From Pseudomonas putida (GTDB taxonomy: Bacteria > Pseudomonadota > Gammaproteobacteria > Pseudomonadales > Pseudomonadaceae), in NCBI RefSeq assembly GCF_003228315.1, contig NZ_CP029693.1, positions 4,577,501 through 4,641,500 of the forward strand: 64,000 bases of DNA, in the 5' to 3' direction. The notes under the pieces were generated by a model. The model saw only the letters and a list, made by a program, of their open reading frames with translations, made no database searches and was not told where the DNA came from. A program made the translations under genes and the position numbers. Every line of letters starts with the position of its first letter. Positions within the stretch are counted from its first letter, which is position 1. Below are positions 57,713-64,000 of this stretch, piece by piece.

Positions 57713-58441
57713 ATGACTAGTTTGCATGCCGACGAGGCTTTCCTCGGCCATTACCAGTTGACCCATGATCCCTTTGCGCCACGGGTCCCTGGCTTCAAGT
57801 TCTTCCCGGCCCAGCGCAAGCCGGTGCTCGGCCAGCTGCATCACCTGGCGCGCTACAGCCAGCTGCTGTTGGTGGTCACGGGGCCTCAAGGCAGTGGCAA
57901 GACCTTGTTGCGTCAGGCGTTGGTAGCCAGCACCAACAAGCAATCGGTGCAGAGTGTGGTGGTTTCCGCTCGTGGTGCCGGCGATGCTGCTGGCGTGCTA
58001 CGGCAGGTGGCTCAGGCGCTGGATGTGGCCCAGGCCGAAGTTGGCGCCATTCTGGATCAGGTGGTGCAACTGGCTTTGACCGGTCAGGAAGTCTACATGC
58101 TGGTCGATGACGCCGAGCAGCTCGACGAGTCCGCCCTGGAAGCGTTGATGGCGCTGGCCGCTGGTGCCCCGGAAGGCCGTCCGCACGTGTTCCTGTTCGG
58201 TGAGTCGTCGCTGATCGCCCAGCTTGAGGCCTTGCAGCTTGAGGAAGAGCGCTTCCACGTCATCGAATTGCAGCCTTACACCGAAGAAGAAACCCGCGAA
58301 TATCTCGACCAGCGACTCGAAGGCGCGGGCCGGGGTATCGAACTTTTTACCGCAGATCAGATCTCTGATATTCACGAAAGCTCCGAAGGTTGGCCTGGCA
58401 ACATCAATCAGGTCGCCCGCGATGCAATGTCGAAGCCATGA
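57713..58441 (+). CDS. AAA ATPase portion of a DamX-like protein (split gene, part 1)
   Basis: 242 residues of an ExeA/GspA-like AAA ATPase: HYQLTHDPFAPRVPGFKFFPA, Walker A VTGPQGSGKTLLRQA (about 61-69), Walker B VYMLVDDAEQLDE and a sensor-like LFGESSLIAQ. It ends ..VARDAMSKP-stop. In related pseudomonads, as I recall, this domain continues without a break (..ARDAMIEAMIASRS..) into a TM-plus-SPOR part; here one base (an A after GATGCAATG, about 58429/58430) appears to be missing. The ATPase domain itself is intact. The stop overlaps the possible start of part 2 as ATGA. Likely role: coupling ATPase function to cell division or envelope. Confidence 0.8.
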   Translation: MTSLHADEAFLGHYQLTHDPFAPRVPGFKFFPAQRKPVLGQLHHLARYSQLLLVVTGPQGSGKTLLRQALVASTNKQSVQSVVVSARGAGDAAGVLRQVAQALDVAQAEVGAILDQVVQLALTGQEVYMLVDDAEQLDESALEALMALAAGAPEGRPHVFLFGESSLIAQLEALQLEEERFHVIELQPYTEEETREYLDQRLEGAGRGIELFTADQISDIHESSEGWPGNINQVARDAMSKP

Positions 58442-59313
58442 TTGCCAGCCGCTCAGCGGTCAAGCGTCCAAGTATGGGGTTCAAAATGCCGAAGAAACAC
58501 GTATTGGCGATTTCAGCCGTCGTTGTGGTCGCGGTAGCCGCCGCCTGGTTGATGCCGGGTCGCAGCAAAGCACCGACCACAGGTGCACCGGCCAACGAGC
58601 AGGCGCAACTGCCGCTGGGTCAGGGGCAACCACAGGCAGGCGGTAATCCGTCCGTCGAATTCGCTGGTAATACTCAGCCGATGCCATTGCCACTGGTCGG
58701 TAATTCGCAGCCGGTGATGCGCAAGCCGCTCGCCGAAGCCGCAGGCGGTATCACTGAGGGTGACGATGGCGTGCCGGTGGAAGGTTCCAGCGCCACACCG
58801 CCGACCGTGACCACCATTGCACCACCTGAGGGCGTGCAGGCCGGCCCAGCGCCGACGCCAGCGGCCAAACCGACTCCGGCCCCGACTCAGGTAGCTACCG
58901 CCAAGCCAGCACCGGCTCCGGCACCTGCCCCGGCGACCAAACCCGCTCAAGCACCGGCCAAGCCGGCCGTCGTCGCCACTGCCAAGCCTGTCGAGAAGCC
59001 TGCTGTCCCTGCAGCCAAGGCCGCTGGCGGCACCTGGTACGCAGGCCAGGCGCCGGGCAACTACGTGGTGCAGATCCTCGGCACCAGCTCCGAAGCGACC
59101 GCGCAGAACTTCGTCAAGGAGCAGGGCGGCGAGTACCGTTACTTCAAGAAAGTCCTCAACGGCAAACCGCTTTACGTCATCACCTACGGTAACTTCGCCA
59201 ATCGCGATGCAGCCGTATCTGCCATCAAGGCCTTGCCAGCGAAGGTTCAGGCTGGTAAACCTTGGCCTCGCACTGTCGCCAGCGTCCAACAGGAACTGGC
59301 AACAACTCGCTGA
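58438..59313 (+). CDS. SPOR-domain membrane part of a DamX-like protein (split gene, part 2)
   Basis: If translated from ATG 58438 (overlapping the part 1 stop as ATGA) this gives 291 residues: a short basic segment, one TM helix (HVLAISAVVVVAVAAAWLM, about 21-39), a long Pro/Ala/Lys/Thr linker (about 45-190) and a C-terminal SPOR domain (GNYVVQILGTSSEATAQNFVKEQ ... KPLYVITYGNFANRDAAV). Other starts (ATG 58474 or 58486) are possible. No good ribosome site precedes 58438, so expression would need coupling or frameshifting. The frame before 58438 reads NVEAM, matching the expected IEAM of the joined protein. Confidence 0.75.
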   Translation: MIASRSAVKRPSMGFKMPKKHVLAISAVVVVAVAAAWLMPGRSKAPTTGAPANEQAQLPLGQGQPQAGGNPSVEFAGNTQPMPLPLVGNSQPVMRKPLAEAAGGITEGDDGVPVEGSSATPPTVTTIAPPEGVQAGPAPTPAAKPTPAPTQVATAKPAPAPAPAPATKPAQAPAKPAVVATAKPVEKPAVPAAKAAGGTWYAGQAPGNYVVQILGTSSEATAQNFVKEQGGEYRYFKKVLNGKPLYVITYGNFANRDAAVSAIKALPAKVQAGKPWPRTVASVQQELATTR

Positions 59314-59660
59314 AGATTCGGCGGCCTTACCCAGGCCGCCTCTCCCGGCACCTCAAAATTTCTACAGCGCATGCGACTTTCGGGTCGCGTGCGTTGTGGT
59401 GTCTGCGTCACAGTAGTCTTTGAGTCGTAGCGGTCAAAATTAAAAAAGTTTTGACTAGCACAGCAGATCGCTTTAAACCTTTCACAAATGCGACATAGAT
59501 TTGCGACATTTCGTCGTCAAATTTGTGAGGCCAAGTGTCGGTGTGTACAATGACCTCCCTTTTGCTCCCGCAAAGCCGGCGTACGTTCGGCGCGGATCGC
59601 AACTGGTTGAATTGAAAAGAAATTTGCCTCGAAAAGAGGCAGCCTGGTGAGAAAGTGTCT
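59314..59660. other. Intergenic region upstream of gltB (347 bp)
   Basis: It begins with a GGCGGCC/GGCCGCC hairpin (59320-59340) lacking a T-run, perhaps a weak terminator. An AT-rich stretch (59430-59530) leads into the sigma70-like gltB promoter (59523-59551). The leader of about 100 nt contains no gene that I can support. Confidence 0.5.
59523..59551 (+). promoter_or_regulatory. Sigma70 promoter of gltB
   Basis: TTGTGA (59523-59528), a 17-bp spacer and TACAAT (59546-59551). Start near 59558, about 100 nt before the gltB ATG. Confidence 0.65.
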
Positions 59661-62600
59661 ATGAAAGCAGGTCTGTACCAACCAGATGAATTCAAGGATA
59701 ACTGCGGTTTCGGCCTGATAGCCCATATGCAGGGCGAGCCCAGTCATACCCTTTTGCAAACGGCCATCGAGGCCCTGACCTGCATGACCCACCGCGGTGG
59801 GATTAATGCCGACGGCAAGACCGGTGACGGTTGCGGTCTGCTGATTCAAAAGCCGGACGCGTTCCTGCGAGCCATCGCCCAGGAAACCTTCGGCGTCGAA
59901 ATGCCCAAGCAATATGCCGTGGGCATGGTTTTCTTCAACCAGGACCCGGTAAAGGCCGAAGCCGCTCGCGAGAACATGAACCGCGAGATCCTGGCCGCCG
60001 GCCTGCAGCTCGTCGGCTGGCGCAAAGTGCCGATCGACACCAGCGTCCTCGGCCGCCTGGCTCTGGAGCGCCTGCCGCAGATCGAACAAGTGTTCATCGG
60101 CGGTGAAGGCCTGAGCGACCAGGACATGGCCGTCAAGCTGTTCACCTCCCGTCGCCGCTCGTCCGTGGCCAACGCCGCCGACACCGACCACTACGTGTGC
60201 AGCTTTTCCCACAAGACCATCATTTATAAAGGCCTGATGATGCCGGCGGACCTCGCCGCCTTCTATCCGGACCTTGGCGATGAGCGCCTGCAAACCTCGA
60301 TTTGCGTGTTCCACCAGCGCTTCTCCACCAACACCCTGCCGAAATGGCCGTTGGCTCAACCGTTCCGCTTCCTAGCGCACAACGGCGAGATCAACACCAT
60401 CACCGGCAACCGCAACTGGGCCGTGGCCCGTCGCACCAAGTTCGCCAACGACTTGATGGACCTGGACGAACTGGGCCCGCTGGTCAACCGTGTCGGTTCC
60501 GACTCCTCCAGCATGGACAACATGCTCGAACTGATGGTCACCGGTGGCATCGACCTGTTCCGTGGCGTGCGGATGATCATTCCGCCAGCGTGGCAGAACG
60601 TCGAGACCATGGACCCGGACCTGCGTGCGTTCTACGAATACAACTCGATGCACATGGAACCGTGGGACGGCCCGGCCGGTGTGGTAATGACCGACGGTCG
60701 CTACGCGGTGTGCCTGCTCGACCGTAACGGTCTGCGTCCGGCGCGCTGGGTCACCACCAAGAACGGCTTCATCACCCTGGCGTCGGAAATCGGCGTCTGG
60801 GACTACCAGCCTGAAGACGTGATCGCCAAGGGTCGTGTGGGCCCGGGCCAGATCTTCGCCGTGGACACCGAAACCGGCCAGATCCTCGACACCGACGCCA
60901 TCGACAACCGCCTGAAGTCCCGTCATCCGTACAAGCAATGGCTGCGCAAGAACGCCCTGCGCATCCAGGCGACCATGGAAGACAACGACCACGGTTCGGC
61001 CTTCTACGACGTCGATCAGCTCAAGCAATACATGAAGATGTACCAGGTCACGTTCGAAGAGCGCGATCAGGTGCTGCGTCCGCTGGGCGAGCAAGGCTAC
61101 GAAGCCGTGGGCTCGATGGGCGACGATACGCCGATGGCCGTGCTGTCCCAGCGCGTGCGCACGCCGTACGACTATTTCCGCCAGCAGTTCGCGCAGGTCA
61201 CCAACCCGCCGATCGACCCGCTGCGTGAAGCCATCGTCATGTCGCTGGAGATCTGCCTCGGTGCCGAGCGCAACATCTTCCAGGAGTCGCCTGAGCACGC
61301 CTCGCGCGTAATCCTCAGCTCGCCGATCATTTCCCCGGCCAAGTGGCGCTCGCTGATGAACCTCGACCGTCCAGGCTTCGAGCGGGCGATCATCGACCTC
61401 AACTACGACGAAAGCGTCGGCCTCGAAGCGGCCATCCGCAGCGTTGCCGATCAGGCTGAAGAAGCCGTGCGTTCCGGTCGCACCCAGGTCGTACTGAGTG
61501 ACCGTCACATCGCGCCGGGCAAGTTGCCGATCCACGCCTCCCTGGCCACCGGTGCGGTGCACCACCGCCTGACCGAAAAAGGCCTGCGTTGCGACTCCAA
61601 CATCCTCGTGGAAACCGCGACCGCTCGCGATCCGCACCACTTCGCCGTGCTGGTCGGTTTCGGCGCCTCCGCCGTTTATCCGTTCCTGGCCTACGAAGTG
61701 CTGGGCGACTTGATCCGTACCGGTGAAGTGCTGGGCGACCTCTATGAGGTGTTCAAGAACTACCGTAAAGGCATCACCAAGGGCCTGCTCAAGATCCTGT
61801 CGAAGATGGGTATCTCGACCATCACTTCTTACCGTGGTGCGCAGCTGTTCGAGGCCATCGGCCTGTCGGAAGAAGTCTGCAACCTGAGCTTCAAGGGCGT
61901 ACCGAGCCGCATCAAGGGTGCGCGTTTTGTCGACATCGAAGCCGAGCAGAAAGCCCTGGCCACCGAAGCCTGGAGCCCGCGCAAGCCGATCCAGCAGGGT
62001 GGCCTGCTGAAGTTCGTCCACGGTGGCGAATATCACGCCTACAACCCGGACGTGGTCAACACCCTGCAAGCCGCCGTGCAGCAGGGCGACTACGCCAAAT
62101 TCAAGGAATACACCTCGCTGGTGGACAACCGTCCGGTGTCGATGATCCGCGACCTGCTCAAGGTCAAGACCCTCGATACGCCGCTGGACATCAGCGAAGT
62201 CGAGCCGCTGGAATCGGTACTCAAGCGCTTCGATTCCGCCGGTATCTCGCTGGGTGCCCTGTCGCCGGAAGCTCACGAAGCCCTGGCCGAAGCCATGAAC
62301 CGCCTTGGCGCGCGTTCCAACTCCGGTGAAGGCGGCGAAGACCCTGCGCGCTACGGCACCATCAAGAGCTCGAAAATCAAGCAGGTGGCCACCGGTCGTT
62401 TCGGTGTAACCCCGGAATACCTGGTCAACGCCGAAGTGCTGCAGATCAAGGTCGCCCAGGGCGCCAAGCCAGGCGAGGGCGGTCAACTGCCAGGCGGCAA
62501 GGTCAACGGCCTGATCGCCAAGCTGCGTTACGCGGTACCGGGCGTGACCCTGATCTCGCCTCCGCCGCACCACGACATCTACTCGATCGAAGACTTGTCG

Positions 62601-64000
62601 CAGCTGATTTTCGACCTGAAACAGGTCAACCCGAAGGCGCTGGTCTCGGTGAAGCTGGTGGCGGAAGCAGGCGTCGGCACCATCGCTGCCGGTGTGGCCA
62701 AGGCCTATGCGGACCTGATCACCATCTCCGGCTACGACGGCGGCACCGGTGCTTCGCCGCTGACTTCGATCAAATACGCGGGCGCTCCGTGGGAACTCGG
62801 CCTGGCCGAAACCCACCAGACCCTGCGTGGCAACGACCTGCGTGGCAAGGTCAAGGTGCAGACCGACGGCGGCCTGAAAACCGGCCTCGACGTGATCAAG
62901 GCGGCGATCCTCGGCGCTGAAAGCTTCGGCTTCGGTACCGCGCCAATGATCGCCCTGGGTTGCAAATACCTGCGTATCTGCCACCTGAACAACTGCGCCA
63001 CCGGCGTCGCGACTCAGAACGAGAAGCTGCGCAAGGATCACTACATCGGTACCGTCGACATGGTGGTGAACTTCTTCACCTACGTCGCCGAAGAAACCCG
63101 TGAGTGGCTGGCCAAGCTGGGCGTGCGCTCCCTCGAAGAGTTGATCGGCCGTACCGATCTGCTGGACATCATCGAAGGTCAGACCACCAAGCAGCATCAC
63201 CTGGACCTGACCCCGTTGCTGGGCAGCGATCACATCCCTGCCGACAAGCCTCAGTTCTGCGGCGTGGATCGCAATCCGCCGTTCGACAAAGGCCTGCTGG
63301 CCGAGAAAATGGTCGACATGGCCACCTCGGCGATCAACGACCTGAGCGGCGCCGAGTTCGCCCTGGACATCTGCAACTGCGACCGTTCCATCGGCGCGCG
63401 GATCTCCGGCGAAATCGCCCGCAAACACGGCAACCAGGGCATGGCCAACGCGCCAATCACCTTCCGTTTCAAGGGCACCGCTGGCCAGAGCTTCGGCGTG
63501 TGGAACGCCGGCGGCCTGAACATGTACCTGGAAGGTGACGCCAACGACTACGTCGGCAAGGGCATGACCGGCGGCAAGCTGGTGATCGTTCCGCCCAAAG
63601 GCAGCCTCTACAAGACACAGGACAGTGCCATCGTCGGCAACACCTGCCTGTACGGCGCCACTGGCGGCAAGTTGTTCGCCGCCGGCACCGCGGGTGAGCG
63701 TTTCGCCGTGCGTAACTCCGGTGCCCACACCGTCGTGGAAGGCACTGGCGATCACTGCTGCGAGTACATGACCGGTGGTTTCGTCTGCGTACTGGGCAAG
63801 ACCGGTTACAACTTCGGCTCTGGCATGACCGGCGGTTTCGCCTACGTGCTCGACCAGGACAACACCTTCGTTGACCGGGTCAACCACGAATTGGTGGAAA
63901 TCCAGCGGATCAGCGGCGAGGCGATGGAAGCCTACCGTAGCCATTTGCAACGCGTGCTGAACGAGTACGTCGAGGAAACCGACAGCGAGTGGGGTCGTGA
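59661..64000 (+). CDS. gltB: Glutamate synthase (NADPH) large subunit, 3' end cut by window edge
   Basis: 1446 residues are visible, nearly the whole of a subunit usually about 1480 long. GOGAT makes two glutamates from glutamine + 2-oxoglutarate. After a 14-residue propeptide the catalytic Cys15 (DNCGFGLIAHMQGEPSH) would be the mature N-terminus of the glutaminase domain. Next come the central domain (about 480-780), the FMN-binding synthase domain (LGALSPEAHEALAEAMNRLG; SGYDGGTGASPLTS) with the 3Fe-4S cysteines in CKYLRICHLNNCATG (about 1105-1120), and the beta-helix C-terminal domain rich in Gly (YVGKGMTGGKLVI). It assimilates ammonia released by hut and other pathways. gltD should follow outside the window. 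Confidence 0.97.
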   Translation, partial: MKAGLYQPDEFKDNCGFGLIAHMQGEPSHTLLQTAIEALTCMTHRGGINADGKTGDGCGLLIQKPDAFLRAIAQETFGVEMPKQYAVGMVFFNQDPVKAEAARENMNREILAAGLQLVGWRKVPIDTSVLGRLALERLPQIEQVFIGGEGLSDQDMAVKLFTSRRRSSVANAADTDHYVCSFSHKTIIYKGLMMPADLAAFYPDLGDERLQTSICVFHQRFSTNTLPKWPLAQPFRFLAHNGEINTITGNRNWAVARRTKFANDLMDLDELGPLVNRVGSDSSSMDNMLELMVTGGIDLFRGVRMIIPPAWQNVETMDPDLRAFYEYNSMHMEPWDGPAGVVMTDGRYAVCLLDRNGLRPARWVTTKNGFITLASEIGVWDYQPEDVIAKGRVGPGQIFAVDTETGQILDTDAIDNRLKSRHPYKQWLRKNALRIQATMEDNDHGSAFYDVDQLKQYMKMYQVTFEERDQVLRPLGEQGYEAVGSMGDDTPMAVLSQRVRTPYDYFRQQFAQVTNPPIDPLREAIVMSLEICLGAERNIFQESPEHASRVILSSPIISPAKWRSLMNLDRPGFERAIIDLNYDESVGLEAAIRSVADQAEEAVRSGRTQVVLSDRHIAPGKLPIHASLATGAVHHRLTEKGLRCDSNILVETATARDPHHFAVLVGFGASAVYPFLAYEVLGDLIRTGEVLGDLYEVFKNYRKGITKGLLKILSKMGISTITSYRGAQLFEAIGLSEEVCNLSFKGVPSRIKGARFVDIEAEQKALATEAWSPRKPIQQGGLLKFVHGGEYHAYNPDVVNTLQAAVQQGDYAKFKEYTSLVDNRPVSMIRDLLKVKTLDTPLDISEVEPLESVLKRFDSAGISLGALSPEAHEALAEAMNRLGARSNSGEGGEDPARYGTIKSSKIKQVATGRFGVTPEYLVNAEVLQIKVAQGAKPGEGGQLPGGKVNGLIAKLRYAVPGVTLISPPPHHDIYSIEDLSQLIFDLKQVNPKALVSVKLVAEAGVGTIAAGVAKAYADLITISGYDGGTGASPLTSIKYAGAPWELGLAETHQTLRGNDLRGKVKVQTDGGLKTGLDVIKAAILGAESFGFGTAPMIALGCKYLRICHLNNCATGVATQNEKLRKDHYIGTVDMVVNFFTYVAEETREWLAKLGVRSLEELIGRTDLLDIIEGQTTKQHHLDLTPLLGSDHIPADKPQFCGVDRNPPFDKGLLAEKMVDMATSAINDLSGAEFALDICNCDRSIGARISGEIARKHGNQGMANAPITFRFKGTAGQSFGVWNAGGLNMYLEGDANDYVGKGMTGGKLVIVPPKGSLYKTQDSAIVGNTCLYGATGGKLFAAGTAGERFAVRNSGAHTVVEGTGDHCCEYMTGGFVCVLGKTGYNFGSGMTGGFAYVLDQDNTFVDRVNHELVEIQRISGEAMEAYRSHLQRVLNEYVEETDSEWGR

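Noticed and set aside
59540..59556. Possible HutC half-site (TGTACA) in the gltB promoter
   Set aside because: Only one half matches TGTA-N2-TACA; the other half is GGTG, so it is not a credible operator.
60372..63950. 1192-codon open frame on the minus strand opposite gltB
   Set aside because: Shadow of the strongly GC3-biased gltB frame; it translates to a His/Val/Gln/Arg-rich low-information sequence, and gltB has all its motifs on the plus strand.

Overview
The window reads as a chromosomal segment of a Pseudomonas from the fluorescens lineage. Evidence: a class II (medium-chain-length) PHA locus phaC1-Z-C2-D facing phaI-phaF; a large hut locus with two HutH-family genes; high G+C with strong third-position GC bias; and at least 17 intergenic paired inverted REP elements of the TGTAGGAGCGAGC / TGTGGGAGCGAGC type (REPIN-like). 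Gene order, as I remember it, is largely collinear with the PA5100-PA5036 part of the P. aeruginosa chromosome. The window is almost all core genome. I see no prophage, integron, transposase, CRISPR array, rRNA or tRNA.

Layout. (1) 1-12.4 kb: histidine utilisation. The end of hutD is followed by a likely sigma54-driven, HutC-repressed operon start at hutU, then an NCS1 permease, the ABC importer hutXWV, a degenerate HutH paralogue, hutH proper, hutI and hutG. Together these import histidine/urocanate and degrade them to glutamate plus formate. (2) 12.6-18.8 kb: proline iminopeptidase, D-aminoacyl-tRNA deacylase, and opgGH for periplasmic glucans. (3) 19-24.7 kb: a polar amino acid ABC importer, a chemoreceptor and rsmE. 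(4) 24.7-30.1 kb, minus strand: tatABC, hisIE and ubiEJB. (5) 30.2-37.7 kb: the PHA granule cluster. (6) 37.8-45.4 kb, minus strand: a DUF971 protein, hslVU, a SPOR protein, argS and priA. (7) 45.6-48.2 kb: rpmE, a secreted nuclease and malic enzyme. (8) 48.4-64 kb: ponA (minus), divergent pilMNOPQ-aroK-aroB, a DamX-like gene that is split here, and gltB running off the right edge.

Most notable points. The first HutH paralogue (7140-8663) has an in-frame loss of exactly the Ala-Ser-Gly triad that forms the MIO cofactor, and also lacks the active-site Tyr, while the rest of the fold is intact. The AAA-SPOR (DamX-like) gene after aroB is divided by what looks like a 1-nt deletion at about 58430, which creates an ATGA stop/start overlap. 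An intrinsic terminator, probably for rpmE, lies inside the signal-peptide codons of the following nuclease gene. OpgG carries a roughly 80-residue Ala/Lys-rich insert just before its last strand. Readable promoters include sigma54 sites for hutU and phaC1, a HutC operator, a sigma32-like site for hslVU and sigma70 sites for argS, rpmE and gltB.

Functions are assigned from protein motifs, lengths and gene order recalled from known families. No database search was run.
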